Notes: generated by a model from the letters alone, not told the origin. Counted from the first letter of the stretch, positions 60,201 through 63,292 are shown. The stretch: 64,000 nucleotides of DNA from Owenia fusiformis (GCA_903813345.2 CAIIXF020000011.1:36638062-36702061); one strand, 5' to 3'. Program-made: numbers and translations.

Positions 60201-61069
60201 TAAACGTTTGATCGAAAAGATGGTGTATATGGTTGATACAGTACTTTGACTAATAATGAATGAGTCATGTGATAAAGATAGTAACTTCCCCATCTGTGGT
60301 AGACATTGGTAAAAGTTTAACACTAAAAGACAGATTTTAAAGATTTTTTGTAAACTCCAATGTGGCCCATTTGAGCTGTTCTGGTGTCTAATGAAATTTT
60401 TAGTACTAATCAGTCCATCATAAAAACAAGAGAGATGCTTTCAACGTTTTTTCATCAGCTTTAGTTAGTTCTTTAGCTTTTAGCTTTACTATGATATGTT
60501 ATCAACATCTAAAAAGCAAGCTAATTGTATATTTTATTTTCTATTCTAGGTTCACAGTAAAAACACCGGAATAACAATATTGAAAGTTGAGGACTTTCAC
60601 AGCTCTGAGGAGAGAATGTTGATGTATAAAGCATTCCAAACATGGTAGGTTCAGTAGGAATGAGGATTTGTATAGCATTATTGATATCTCCCCACAATAT
60701 TGGGTTGTTCTTCATTCTTGTTCCATTTTGTTTAAATTAAGAAATAGTGTGTTCATTCAATGTTAAAATTAAAAATACATTACATTAATCGATTATTAGA
60801 ACTATACATTTCTCTCGGAGATTTAACTTCTGCATGATCATTTTGAAATTCGTAGGCAAGGTCCCATTAATGCAAGCTCTGATGTACGTGTGGACAGTGT
60901 GGAGTATAGCCTCGAGGGGACATACCACACTTGGGTGGCCATGAGGAGACTTGTGTTAGAGCACATGGACATAGCTCTACAATCGATCTTTGGTTCATTC
61001 TCAGAGGAACAGACAGAGGAAAATACAACCAAAGATTCCCTTCAGAACTACTTAGCTCTTATGGAATGA
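164..61069 (+). CDS. WD40/beta-propeller-like protein, 18 visible coding exons, 5' end outside window
   Basis: Exons: 164-263, 29706-29804, 31300-31403, 31595-31654, 50590-50713, 53731-53839, 54483-54634, 55082-55226, 55798-55979, 56491-56630, 56924-57188, 57368-57487, 57991-58081, 58386-58510, 59073-59193, 59924-60036, 60550-60644, 60856-61069 (TGA). All junctions are GT-AG and the frame stays open throughout, giving 785 residues plus one partial codon at the 5' edge. The N-terminal part is helical and charged. The middle has WD-like strands: 'VVSLDWSLDSCRLVSI', 'GLVQVWSM', 'AWLVSVDERGFICIWQ' and 'SPNHKYIAIGTG'. The C-terminal third has no motif I recognise. I infer a scaffold protein built on a beta-propeller; a ciliary WDR family (for example WDR93-like) is a guess I could not test. 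The exon at 164-263 is joined to the rest only by phase and position. Introns 1 (29.4 kb) and 4 (18.9 kb) hold other genes and transposons. Confidence 0.8.
264..998 (+). other. Non-coding stretch after WD exon 1 and downstream of SLC22 A
   Basis: No coding signal was found. A short degenerate repeat of 'cacccacttgag' units occurs at about 335-460, and a C-run at 845-853. The stretch is the start of the WD gene's large intron and also the likely 3' UTR or downstream region of SLC22 A. Confidence 0.4.
999..13772 (-). CDS. SLC22-family organic ion transporter, tandem copy A
   Basis: Exons, in transcript order: 13323-13772, 10808-10911, 10460-10614, 6988-7156, 6670-6808, 5896-5993, 4991-5217, 4627-4808, 4083-4219, 999-1167 (TGA). 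The spliced CDS is 1830 nt (609 aa). Exon 1 codes for TM1 and the large extracellular loop with four N-glycosylation sequons (NFT, NET, NYS, NAT) and the family-typical 'NHWCKVPEL'. Exon 2-3 carries the MFS loop motif 'GQAADRWGRLR', exon 5 'TPESARWHLS', exon 8 'SGEIFPTPARAAGLG', exon 9 'LPETMNKTLPETLLEGE'. These fit the 12-TM organic cation/carnitine transporter group; the substrate cannot be read from sequence. The start is the first Met before the conserved N-terminus. AATAAA (minus strand) at 731-736 is a possible poly(A) signal. The donor of exon 1 lies in a minisatellite. Confidence 0.9.
1200..1505. repeat. Minisatellite, about 56-bp units with 'aagaattgaagagaacc'
   Basis: About five imperfect units of 'gatcaattgaccaag', 'aattgaagagaacc' and 'aaatgtacatgtacatg' parts. 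It lies in the last intron of SLC22 A, beginning just upstream of its final exon. The same unit forms a second block at 3425-3960. Confidence 0.85.
1589..2665 (-). pseudogene. 5'-truncated LINE (non-LTR) reverse transcriptase fragment, frameshifted
   Basis: The 5' part (2665-2190) shows RT thumb-like features: 'SQKWRFKINVSKSRVITFG', 'CKHLGNIYQ' and 'IPTALYGCELWF'. The 3' part (about 2200-1589) ends with 'LCDRCGKFYKDAINHMLMDC', a C-x2-C-x8-H-x4-C zinc-binding motif common after LINE reverse transcriptases. A frameshift near 2190 separates the parts, and the catalytic YxDD region is missing. It sits in sense orientation in the last intron of SLC22 A, between two blocks of the same minisatellite. 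Confidence 0.75.
3425..3960. repeat. Minisatellite, second block of the 1200-1505 unit
   Basis: About nine to ten imperfect units of the 'gatcaattgaccaag' / 'aattgaagagaacc' repeat. The two blocks flank about 1.9 kb that holds the LINE fragment, so a single older array may have been split by insertion. Confidence 0.85.
5218..5895 (-). other. SLC22 A intron 6, no recognised feature
   Basis: AT-rich intron sequence between exons 6 and 7. No coding, palindromic or tandem-repeat structure stood out. Confidence 0.4.
6237..6580. mobile_element. Dispersed palindromic repeat, copy 1
   Basis: It opens with an imperfect palindrome (6237-6405) bounded by 'tatagacc' and 'ggtctata'. Inside are 'ggcacaaacgtttt' and 'gcttttgtgcctag', which also pair. 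The shared sequence continues past 'tgacgtcacacatta' to 'gtttatagaaggcgtgaata'. A second copy at 29293-29630 has the same order and orientation. I infer a non-autonomous DNA transposon family; neither copy encodes a protein. Confidence 0.7.
8340..8720. repeat. Degenerate 'gacctgga' and GGAC simple repeats
   Basis: Runs of 'gacctgga' type units (8341-8465) and 'ggacggacggacgg' (8690-8710). On the minus strand this gives the GTCC tract also seen in other repeats at 19400, 48870 and 51270. Confidence 0.6.
8912..9487. mobile_element. Small foldback element nested in the 7208-10271 element
   Basis: 'TAGCCTTGCCCAAGTCGGT' at 8912-8930 recurs inverted at about 9469-9487, followed on both sides by 'actTATC'-type pairing. 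The 576-bp unit has no coding capacity. Confidence 0.65.
11369..11425 (+). repeat. Decayed tRNA-derived SINE fragment
   Basis: 'TTGGCAGAGTTCTTGCC' resembles a Pol III A box in a tRNA D-arm. 'GGGTTTGATTCC' about 25 bp later resembles a B box. This is the usual head of tRNA-derived SINEs. The body is not recognisable. It lies in SLC22 A intron 1. Confidence 0.5.
11426..13081 (-). other. SLC22 A intron 1, mostly unassigned
   Basis: No splice-consistent coding segment was found. Short reading frames exist here on the plus strand, but none shows a known motif or a sensible context. Confidence 0.35.
13082..13326. repeat. 63-bp minisatellite spanning the exon 1 donor of SLC22 A
   Basis: Nearly four units of exactly 63 bp begin at 13082, 13145, 13208 and 13271. 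On the transcript strand each unit contains 'TTCAGGTAATATTTC', a copy of the true donor CAG|GTAATA at 13323/13322. This gives the true donor and three downstream look-alikes. Using the next one would add 63 nt and reach an in-frame TAG at the end of the first unit. Confidence 0.9.
13773..14942. other. Intergenic region between SLC22 A and B
   Basis: This 1.17-kb gap would hold the promoter of copy A and the 3' UTR end of copy B. A remnant of the 'ctgaggtctatattac' dispersed repeat lies at about 14137-14200. No core promoter motif could be named with confidence. Confidence 0.45.
14943..26436 (-). CDS. SLC22-family organic ion transporter, tandem copy B
   Basis: Exons, in transcript order: 26011-26436, 25719-25822, 22839-22993, 18748-18916, 18244-18379, 17019-17116, 16656-16882, 16188-16369, 15893-16029, 14943-15117 (TAA). 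The CDS is 1809 nt (602 aa). Exon sizes and phases match copy A except in exons 1, 5 and 10. The motifs are 'GQVADRWGRMR', 'TPESARWHLS', 'SGEIFPTPARAAGLG' and 'LPETMGKPLPETLQEGE', all typical of SLC22 plasma-membrane transporters in the major facilitator superfamily. It lies 1.17 kb upstream of copy A on the same strand, so the pair arose by tandem duplication. The frame is intact and every splice site is GT-AG, so I expect a working gene. The tail 'LPSIDPYYSDLS' resembles copy A's 'SIDPYYTDLP'. Confidence 0.9.
15194..15267. repeat. 74-bp perfect-armed hairpin
   Basis: 'cattgactgaacatggggat' pairs with a nearly exact inverted copy ending 'attaagtcaatg'. It lies in the last intron of SLC22 B, about 75 bp from the final exon's acceptor. 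It is probably a tiny MITE remnant. Confidence 0.7.
17390..18600. repeat. Three diverged copies of a 'ttgctgggttccattaaaa' repeat in SLC22 B introns
   Basis: Related segments at about 17395-17480, 17630-17760 and 18465-18590 share 'ttttgccttttcttgctggg', 'tttggtc' and 'cacttgtgcttagat' parts. They surround, but do not include, exon 5 of SLC22 B. Confidence 0.5.
19398..20574. mobile_element. Dispersed repeat with GTCC tract and internal about 170-bp tandem units, copy 1
   Basis: It starts 'ATGTCCCCACC', has a GTCTGTCTGT/GTCCGTCC tract, then about three to four units containing 'cctaaaatcttgtctgtaa' and 'ggcagccattttggat'. It ends near 'ggtaggaaca', a degraded inverse of the start, plus 'ttttgtacacatttgtgttc'. 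Copy 2 is at 48862-50165 in the same orientation. It lies in SLC22 B intron 3. Confidence 0.8.
20930..21620 (+). pseudogene. Degraded LINE reverse transcriptase remnant
   Basis: A conceptual frame gives 'IFSDLSKAFDTVD', the usual RT motif around the first catalytic Asp. It is followed by segments like 'TSLRDQ', 'NDLISACNVS' and 'SKISKT'-type pieces in shifting frames, with many stops. No catalytic YxDD is readable. It is antisense to SLC22 B, in intron 3, next to a mariner-like foldback. Confidence 0.6.
21927..22789. mobile_element. 863-bp foldback MITE with TA target duplication (mariner-like ends)
   Basis: The ends 'CAGGGTGTTCAAAAAAAACG' and its inverse are flanked by TA on both sides (21925-21926 and 22790-22791). 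Inverted pairing continues through most of the element, including 'tatagcgatttc', 'gactgtgtatgtatag' and 'aactttctaaccat'. Part of the left arm is duplicated at about 22115-22250. It is non-coding and lies 50 bp from SLC22 B exon 3. Tc1/mariner ancestry is inferred from the ends and TA site. Confidence 0.8.
23350..25175. repeat. Large 31-bp minisatellite, interrupted
   Basis: Dozens of units like 'ctttggtcaatatcatacta' plus 'gccttcagt' fill 23350-23590 and 24205-25175, inside SLC22 B intron 2. Several higher-order variants occur ('cagtcctttggtcaatatc', 'cagttgatatcatactaccc'). Plus-strand reading gives repetitive 'LVNIILAFSP' peptides with no real gene context. Confidence 0.9.
23591..24208. 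mobile_element. Palindromic insertion inside the 31-bp minisatellite
   Basis: 'tttatcccatgatta' near 23738 is mirrored by 'taatcgtgggataaa' at 24196, and 'tcaaatatcaacacg' pairs with 'gagtgttgatatttga' within the left part. The minisatellite stops and resumes at its edges. It looks like a non-autonomous DNA element. A related palindrome occurs at 25330-25690. Confidence 0.6.
25330..25690. mobile_element. GATATC-rich palindromic repeat
   Basis: 'tttatcccatgg' at about 25333 is inverted as 'ccatgggataaa' near 25559. A second inverted pair ('cctatggttttt' / 'aaaaccatagga') spans about 25581-25681. It has no coding capacity and abuts exon 2 of SLC22 B, whose donor lies at 25717-25718. Confidence 0.55.
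27290..27475 (-). repeat. tRNA-derived SINE
   Basis: On the minus strand a tRNA-like head (27429 down to 27358) is followed by a tail with 'ctcagtatacagctccccga' and 'gcgtgcccaagggtcgtt'. The tail lacks a clear poly(A), and target duplications are not certain. It is nested in the foldback element at 26938-27587. Confidence 0.65.
27358..27429 (-). tRNA. tRNA-like head of SINE (pseudo-tRNA)
   Basis: The minus strand gives a GCCC/GGGC acceptor end, a D-arm 'GCTCAGGGGTAGAGC' (A box) and a T-arm with 'GGTTCGATTCCCG' (B box). The acceptor stem has two mismatches, and the anticodon arm (TCTG/CAGA around a 10-nt loop) does not fold as a normal 5-bp stem with a 7-nt loop. It is therefore a tRNA relic, not a functional tRNA. 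The anticodon is not assignable, though CTG is present in the loop. Confidence 0.6.
27588..29292 (+). other. WD gene intron 1, unassigned AT-rich stretch
   Basis: No exon with consistent phase or known motif was found. A small 'acaagtacaagtatt' simple repeat lies near 28700. Confidence 0.4.
29293..29630. mobile_element. Dispersed palindromic repeat, copy 2
   Basis: It has the same order of parts as 6237-6580: 'atatagacct', 'ctagacacaaat', 'gaaagcttttgtgc', 'ggtctgtattacgattt', 'tgacgtcacacattac', 'gtttatagaaggcatgaata'. It ends about 75 bp before WD exon 2. Confidence 0.7.
29706..31654 (+). CDS. WD-like gene, exons 2-4
   Basis: Exons 29706-29804 (33 codons, phase 0 at both ends), 31300-31403 and 31595-31654. 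They code for a helical segment ('VLSMEIAGEILAIRKLISSQ') and then a basic, polar segment ('ATKKPKGRPDGHPAFNLV'). Donors are GTAAGC, GTAATG and GTAAGT. A foldback transposon (29851-30662) starts only 46 bp after the first donor. The exon ending at 31654 splices across 18.9 kb, over the Gypsy element, to 50590. Confidence 0.75.
29851..30662. mobile_element. Complete foldback element with an 8-bp target duplication
   Basis: The ends 'CCCGGGGGGTTCACT' and 'AGTGAACCCCCCGGG' are flanked by GACAGGAT (29843-29850) and GACAGGAC (30663-30670), which match at 7 of 8 positions. The arms carry tandem 'ggtatggcattggtcctat' units of about 31 bp. An 8-bp target site suggests hAT-type mobilisation, but no transposase is present. 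It lies 46 bp after the donor of WD exon 2. Confidence 0.8.
31655..32197 (+). other. WD gene intron 4 up to the Gypsy insertion; local duplication
   Basis: Two related segments (about 32000-32060 and 32143-32197) share 'attttgtgacctataaacaa' and 'ctgcatgtag'. The first continues 'tataaccac', exactly as the right flank of the Gypsy element does, which helps reconstruct the insertion site. Confidence 0.6.
32198..35370 (-). repeat. 3' LTR of the Gypsy element (3173 bp)
   Basis: It matches the 5' LTR end to end apart from about nine substitutions, one 8-bp indel near 33211, the foldback inserted in the other copy, and about 157 bp present only in the other copy (about 45771-45930). It has two internal tandem families: 'gggctccctca' units (34200-34380) and 'tctccgtcaaag' / 'atggctctgactaagt' units (34500-34685). 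LTRs over 3 kb are unusually long for this group. Confidence 0.95.
35374..35385 (-). promoter_or_regulatory. Polypurine tract
   Basis: On the element strand 'AAAAGGGGGGG' lies 3 nt before the 3' LTR start (TGTAACG). This is the normal position for the plus-strand priming site of an LTR retrotransposon. Confidence 0.85.
35575..35745. repeat. Three tandem units in the 3' non-coding region of the Gypsy element
   Basis: About 55-60-bp units containing 'ctgttcagtcactggttgaa' and 'gtatcacaaatgtcaaaata' lie between the third ORF and the polypurine tract. Confidence 0.8.
35763..36896 (-). CDS. Gypsy third ORF: C2H2 zinc finger, proline-rich protein
   Basis: An open frame of 377 codons lies in the env position, in frame with integrase but after its TAA. 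Residues 24-49 fit C-x5-C-x3-F-x5-L-x2-H-x5-H, a C2H2 zinc finger. Residues about 135-200 hold two copies of an 'AATVTSEEGL' unit. A P8 run and the basic 'PKKRKA' (possible nuclear signal) follow, then another basic segment. It is visibly more GC-rich than its surroundings. There is no signal peptide or membrane segment, so it is not a typical Env. No ATG precedes the finger. A CAG|G acceptor with a T-rich tract at about 36866 suggests expression from a spliced mRNA. The function is unknown. Confidence 0.75.
   Translation of the reverse strand: MHLFYNTHSFQENSAPRYQCVLKCKNGRKCRRRFKSEEALVKHQATVPHIPAKRSMRIITSRPVLAPLSTQEMDDIVGVEPTKDDTTAADFWKQIVDIPLSPAMMSPTLNTPMYDVDLGTPPHQSMTASPTVLARPLKKPALPAATVTSEEGLIASHATMPSLRLEDCILPPLKEPAPPAATVTSEEGLVASRATTPSLRHPIITQAIQSMAPGELQALETAIGTACRENVIASLQGLLDDWGLKIVSKGNQSPAERPRSPSPEPEPAMPGEVTPPHEEPFPPPPPPPKKRKAVLTVAQYIKRSKYVIPRKRLSLETRLQKEFGIPPIKADKYADVANQRLTLEIGSSPTFDLNLQESELTPPTREEVQAAAWKPFR
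36906..39236 (-). CDS. Gypsy pol: RNase H and integrase part
   Basis: It begins in the RT connection domain ('IGTCSYYRRFV'). RNase H follows with 'FILDCDASGCGIGGVLSQ', 'TRRELLAIV' and 'RTDHGALTWLL'. Integrase has an HHCC zinc region ('GGHMGIAKTVGKV' to 'CIPCQKRK'), the catalytic Asp in 'CALDILGPLP', Asp in 'LHSDQGAQF', Glu in 'DGMVERANRTLE', and a GPY/F-like 'SPWKGPIKV'. It ends TAA at 36906-36908. It is out of frame with the upstream RT part because of a short duplication near 39236. Confidence 0.9.
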   Translation of the reverse strand: MKDVQAFIGTCSYYRRFVSGFSNIAKPMYKLSEKSVKFNWGDEQQESFQCLKDQFLKVPILAYPDMSLPFILDCDASGCGIGGVLSQIIDNVERPVHFYSASLSRPERQYCVTRRELLAIVKSVKHFHHYLYGSKFLIRTDHGALTWLLKFKCPEGQLARWLEVLGTYDFSIKHRRGSQHGNCDGLSRRPCVECKHCNRQEELGRLSLIESQNEAESVHPVVSRISLDMSMSPQPVVNVVTHSKVKVSCGPNSTIPDSVSAIPECNWRDNLSDVEYSNAVETDPILCIVNKWLVCTKRPDWGEVSDKSLVLKQYWSQFDRLRLRSNLIERKWIQGQEVIWQLVIPDSMKKQVLCSVHDSVFGGHMGIAKTVGKVRQKYYWIGFKADVSRHIAQCIPCQKRKSPNRKPRAHMKTFNVSYPMERCALDILGPLPESALGNKYILVIEDYFTKFLEALPMRNMEAKTVADLFLKEFVCRYGSCLLLHSDQGAQFTSNLFRELCDILDITKTRTTPFHAQSDGMVERANRTLEDMLAKIVSPTHRDWDLHLPFVTAAIRSSVHESTGFSPAMLMFGREPYLPSDLLLGPLPQTDESLPVYYTAYCNDLHEKLSLVHEAARGHITLSSNRQKRLYDVKARAKVYEVNDPVWLHVPVVKVGTTPKFLSPWKGPIKVNEVLSDVLVVLQSEDGKLKVVHVNRIKPFVGALPGWMSDVTQLNQEQALPVSQIEVPVLRDDHIEIPASHPDILVEFDPLSSLGTSSRRPHRERRAPKWLDPYDIS
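39233..40282 (-). pseudogene. Gypsy pol: reverse transcriptase part (frame broken at both ends)
   Basis: It carries RT motifs 'SPWASPIVLVPKKD', 'RYCIDFRNLN', 'WFTTLDLCSGYHQI', 'FGLCNAGATFSRLM', the catalytic 'YLDD' and 'LKLSPKKCAMFK'. Upstream it is in frame with the protease but separated by TAA (40283-40285). At its 3' end a 14-bp direct duplication of 'aattgaaggatgtg' shifts the frame before the RNase H region and gives an early stop. The catalytic residues are intact, so the breaks look recent. Confidence 0.9.
40283..41034 (-). CDS. Gypsy pro: retroviral-type aspartic protease
   Basis: It lies in the -1 frame relative to gag and has no suitable ATG at its start, consistent with entry by frameshifting. 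The active-site motif is 'LVDTGATISVLS', with a flap-like glycine region and 'SMIIGLDFLRP' near the C-terminal part, as in pepsin-like retropepsins. The TAA at 40283-40285 separates it from RT in the same frame and is probably a nonsense mutation. Confidence 0.85.
40997..41030 (-). promoter_or_regulatory. Predicted frameshift-stimulating stem-loop
   Basis: AGAAGCT (41030-41024) pairs perfectly with AGCTTCT (41003-40997). Inside, GACC pairs with GGTC around a GTG loop (41021-41011). The outer stem begins about 4 nt after the slippery heptamer. The stem overlaps the gag stop codon. Confidence 0.7.
41029..42888 (-). pseudogene. Gypsy gag, with one internal stop codon
   Basis: ATG at 42888 begins an 80-codon segment ending TAA at 42646-42648. 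The same frame then runs open to TAG at 41029-41031 (538 more codons). The capsid-like core contains 'FDGSSSWRDFHTQFRLI', 'ALLKGPALSTL' and 'RYDPPHKVDIFKSRLEVRIR'. The nucleocapsid has a zinc knuckle 'CYNCGQPGHRSFEC' (C-x2-C-x4-H-x4-C). The long N-terminal part is Ser/Pro/Asn-rich. The internal TAA is most simply a nonsense mutation; programmed readthrough is less likely. Confidence 0.85.
41035..41041 (-). promoter_or_regulatory. Slippery heptamer A AAA AAC (-1 frameshift site)
   Basis: On the element strand the gag frame reads TCA AAA AAC GCG TAG. This is the canonical X XXY YYZ heptamer in the right phase, one codon before the gag stop (41029-41031). A -1 shift leads straight into the protease frame. 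Confidence 0.88.
43031..43039 (-). promoter_or_regulatory. Primer binding site (initiator-Met tRNA type)
   Basis: One base after the 5' LTR end the element strand reads TGGTAGCAG, complementary to the CTGCTACCA end of initiator-Met tRNA. The next bases (CCGTGTGGG) do not match the usual tRNA, so pairing may be short or use another tRNA. Confidence 0.7.
43041..47463 (-). repeat. 5' LTR of the Gypsy element (4423 bp, carrying a foldback insertion)
   Basis: It has the same termini as the 3' LTR. The extra length is a 1097-bp foldback plus its 4-bp target duplication, and about 157 bp near 45771-45930 that the 3' LTR lacks. Promoter elements for the element should lie here but could not be pinned down. 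Confidence 0.95.
43562..44658. mobile_element. 1.1-kb foldback element inserted in the 5' LTR
   Basis: The ends 'AACAGCGGATTATATAAAAA' and its inverse are flanked by ATTA on both sides; the empty site is intact in the other LTR. Each arm has inverted blocks of about 30-bp units ('ggcataaaaagtgatgtccc'), then 'aagaattcctaatagaatt', then 'gatgacatcacaaag' units near the centre. It encodes no protein. It must have arrived after the Gypsy insertion, because only one LTR has it. Confidence 0.92.
47464..48350 (+). pseudogene. LINE reverse transcriptase fragment, broken
   Basis: RT motifs include 'DKILCKSQIGFCKERWTSDH', 'FVDLKRAFDTVW', 'VGTRQG' (usually QG before a stop-free run), 'NSLMYADDIVFFS' with the catalytic YADD, and 'WKLNVNINKTKVV'. 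A TGA at 47823 and a frameshift just after split it, and stops follow 48223. The 5' end lies at the Gypsy junction and appears truncated there or slightly upstream. Its orientation matches the WD gene. Confidence 0.75.
48351..48861 (+). other. Non-coding tail between LINE fragment and dispersed repeat
   Basis: It may include decayed 3' LINE sequence ('LIKPIALYASDVL'-like pieces end near 48330). No further motif was seen. Confidence 0.35.
48862..50165. mobile_element. Dispersed repeat with GTCC tract and tandem units, copy 2
   Basis: It starts 'TATGTCCCCACCAAATAGTG' and ends 'CAAAGGTGGGGACATTTTG', so TGTCCCCACC and GGTGGGGACA form short terminal inverted repeats. Between them lie about six units of roughly 170 bp with 'gtcctaaaatcttgtctgta' and 'aaggcagccattttggat'. 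Copy 1 (19398-20574) has fewer units, so the internal array changes in length. Confidence 0.8.
50590..54634 (+). CDS. WD-like gene, exons 5-7 (start of propeller region)
   Basis: Exons 50590-50713, 53731-53839 and 54483-54634. The first carries an acidic run (EEEEDVV) before 'LQTRYSKWLSEYWQ'. The next two carry the first clear WD-like strands. The intron between the first two is almost filled by a 2.7-kb foldback element that begins 12 bp after the donor. The acceptor of exon 7 is the last of seven near-identical copies in a 31-bp tandem repeat. A G-rich, quadruplex-prone tract follows the exon 7 donor by about 30 bp. Confidence 0.8.
51234..52290. repeat. 'cgaagttcggagggatata' repeat with about 165-bp tandem units
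   Basis: It opens 'gattatcccatcgaacgaag', then a GTCCGTCC tract, then about five units with 'ctcgaaaagtagtggagcga', 'tttggtatgtgaatacta' and 'aaaatggccgccatttt'. It resembles in design, but not in sequence, the repeats at 19398 and 48862. It is nested in the foldback element. Confidence 0.75.
52532..52580. repeat. G16 tract facing a C18 tract
   Basis: G-run 52532-52547, a 15-nt spacer, then C-run 52563-52580. The two can pair as a hairpin, and either strand can form a quadruplex. Run lengths may be unreliable in assembly. Confidence 0.85.
54281..54512 (+). repeat. 31-bp minisatellite of splice acceptors before WD exon 7
   Basis: Seven copies of 'ttatatttcaggtgacataa' at about 31-bp spacing each carry the acceptor TTTCAG|GTGACATAA. 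AG positions include 54289-54290, 54320-54321, 54351-54352 and the last, 54481-54482. Only the last keeps the frame open. Use of an earlier one gives TGA after about 11 codons, because the unit is not a multiple of three. Confidence 0.92.
54665..54718 (+). promoter_or_regulatory. G-rich, quadruplex-prone tract after a 5' splice site
   Basis: Runs of 3-9 G occur repeatedly ('gggggttgggggaggg', 'ggggggttggggggggg', 'ggggggttgggg') about 30 bp after the exon 7 donor at 54635. G-runs downstream of donors can act as intronic splicing enhancers in animals; that role here is inferred. Confidence 0.6.
55082..61069 (+). CDS. WD-like gene, exons 8-18 and stop
   Basis: Eleven exons (coordinates in the whole-gene entry). 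Exon 56924-57188 is the largest internal one and carries a charged helix ('ARERARIEMTIKGMGLG'). Exon 59924-60036 follows an 81-bp tandem array that repeats its own acceptor. The last exon ends in an acidic, Thr/Ser-rich tail and TGA at 61067-61069. A candidate AATAAA poly(A) signal lies at 61411-61416. Confidence 0.82.
55278..55678. mobile_element. Short foldback element with 'tagtactaaatgagcac' arms
   Basis: 'tacacagggagaatgggag' plus 'atatact' on the left mirrors 'agtatatctccctgtgta' on the right. The interior is degenerate 'tagtactaaattagcactta' units in both orientations. Its design (short distinct end plus arms of degenerate short repeats) matches the 50726-53429 element. It lies 50 bp after the exon 8 donor. 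Confidence 0.7.
57776..57862. repeat. Hairpin, possible MITE remnant
   Basis: 'tgtgaaatatgcct' near 57776 pairs with 'aggcatatttcaca' near 57848. It lies in the WD intron before exon 13. Confidence 0.55.
59380..59923 (+). repeat. 81-bp minisatellite of splice acceptors before WD exon 16
   Basis: Units of about 81 bp contain 'gctttTAGactacatagat' or the variant 'gctttAAGacttcataggt', alternating in the first part. Six decoy copies precede the true acceptor at 59922-59923. Each decoy would read about 17 codons and then TAA ('gccatttcctaa'). Confidence 0.9.
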
Positions 61070-61465
61070 GGTCTGTGTAATTAGAGACATATACATTACA
61101 TTCCTATCGTTATTTTGATTTGATTTGTAGCTTAATAATGCTAGCTTTCTTTCAACAAGATTCATTGAAAAATGATTTTGTTAATTTTCATGGCTATATA
61201 GTTGTTGTTTTCAACAATATTGTATTTTCCAGGTGCCTTAACCCCCCAGCTCAGATCAAGTCCGAGCTCAGAAATCTATGGAGATAAATCTAGTATATAT
61301 CTTTTGAACATGGATAAATGGAACATGGAATATGTTTGGATAAAGAGGAGGATTAGATTGGTCTAAAGTATTCTCTGAAGTAGATATATTATCCATGGAT
61401 ATGCTATGATAATAAAGGAAATATATGTAGACCAAAGGTAGTCCAAGTGAATATATTAAACATCT
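61070..61465 (+). other. 3' UTR region of the WD gene
   Basis: It follows the TGA directly. A candidate AATAAA lies at 61411-61416. No other structure is evident. Confidence 0.5.
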
Positions 61466-62010
61466 GTGAAAGATGCACTGTGATAAATGGGGATTATGTT
61501 GGCCAAATACAACCCAGTTTGATGTATTGAACATGAACCTAAGACACACTGTGGTAAATGGGGATTATGTTGGCCAAATATAACCCAATTTGATGTATGG
61601 AACATGAATCTAAGACACACTGTGGTAAATGGGGATTATGTTGGCCAAATATAACCCAATTTGATGAATGGAACATGAATCTAAGACACACTGTGGTAAA
61701 TGGGGATTATGTTGGCCAAATATAACCCAATTTGATGAATGGAACATGAATCTAAGACACACTGTGGTAAATGGGGATTATGTTGGCCAAATATAACCCA
61801 ATTTGATGAATGGAACATGAATCTAAGACACACTGTGGTAAATGGGGATTATGTTGGCCAAATATAACCCAATTTGATGAATTGAATATGAATCTAAAAC
61901 ACACTGTGCTAAATGGGGATTATGTTAAATATAACCCAGTTTGATGTACTATATCTAGTATTGAATATGAATCTAAGGCACACTGTGAAAGGGGGATTAT
62001 GTTAGCCACA
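61466..62010. repeat. 71-bp minisatellite downstream of the WD gene
   Basis: About 7.5 units of 'aaatggggattatgttggcc', 'aaatataacccaatttgatg' and 'acatgaatctaagacacact' parts. The middle units are almost identical and the outer ones more diverged. It may lie within or just past the 3' UTR. Confidence 0.9.
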
Positions 62011-62934
62011 TATATAACCCATTTTATGTATTTAACATCTGAGATTGTAGGCCAAGCAAATGGGCTCATAAAAGGCCCAAACATCCCCAAAATTGCAACA
62101 GTTTTTAAATTAGTCTTATATTATGTATTGATATCAGTTGAAAAACATATCAAAAATGTAGAAAAATGTATGCAGTGGACAAATATGAAATTTCACTTCC
62201 TAGGTACCCCCTACAACCCTACCCCAAAATTGAGTATTGGTAGGAAACAATTTTTCCTTCCCAAATGGAATACTTTAGTCAACAAGTATTCAAGCTTTAT
62301 TATGATAGACCACATATTCACAAATAATTAAAATATTATTTTAACCATTTTTGAGACCAGTAATTGGTCATTTGACCCCAAAGTATAACAAAATAGGCCA
62401 CAAAACAGGCATGTTTTCACATATCTATTTAGATATTTTAGGATCAGTTAGTCAGAAAAGCATGAAAAAAATCATGGTGTTACATATTTATATGAACTTC
62501 ATATTTGGCGAGTGTCAGAATTCTAACGTGTATACTTAGGAAGAAAAAAATTATTTCATTTTCATAGTTTTGCCCCGCCTACTATAGGGGAGACTATAGT
62601 TTTGATGACTAACTCCCACAATGCATCACATTTGTATTAGAGTTGACATCTAAATCATTTATATAGGATTGTCATCATCTAAAATACAAGTTTTGTGACG
62701 GTTTATACCTTATTAGTTGCACCAGGTGAAATGTTAAGGTGACCTCACTTGTATTTAATGAATAATTACATATCACCACTCTGATATTAGGGTATTTGAT
62801 AACTGCTCTATACTAGGCTTATCTAAATAATGTAAGTTGTAGTTTCTGTGGAATTTAATATTGTTTAAATTATTATTTACAATCCGCAATTACAGAATTT
62901 AAATTCATCAGATAAATAAATCATTACATATTAA
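62011..62934. other. Unassigned stretch downstream of the WD gene
   Basis: A 110-codon open frame (61999-62331, plus strand) has no recognisable motif or splice context. I see no other gene or repeat. Confidence 0.35.
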
Positions 62935-63288
62935 GGATGTTCCCTGGTCAGATAGGAAAATATTCAATAGTATTTAACTTTTTCTCAAAAATGGTTTTCT
63001 GGGATTCTCACGGGCAACAAAGAATATTAAAACTTTAAAAACCATATGTTAGTGTGCTTTTTTCTGAGCAAGAGGCCTCTAAAGTGTCAATATTTGACAA
63101 AAGTGGGCGTGGCACTTTCTCATTGAAACCCATGTTAAAAATCAGGTTTTCACCCCAAAACACACTTTTGAATATTTAACTTTTTCTTAAACTCACAGAA
63201 ACACTTAGTTATGCTATGTACTTCACATTTTGAAAAGAAAAATTAGGGGTTGGTGTTCATCGTTTTCAACTTCGTCCAGGGAACATCC
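62935..63288. mobile_element. 354-bp MITE with TTAA target site (piggyBac-like)
   Basis: The ends 'GGATGTTCCCTGG' and 'CCAGGGAACATCC' are flanked by TTAA at 62931-62934 and 63289-63292. Subterminal 'atatttaactttttctt' pieces occur near both ends but are direct, not inverted. There is no coding capacity. TTAA duplication is the mark of piggyBac transposition. Confidence 0.85.
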
Positions 63289-63292
63289 TTAA

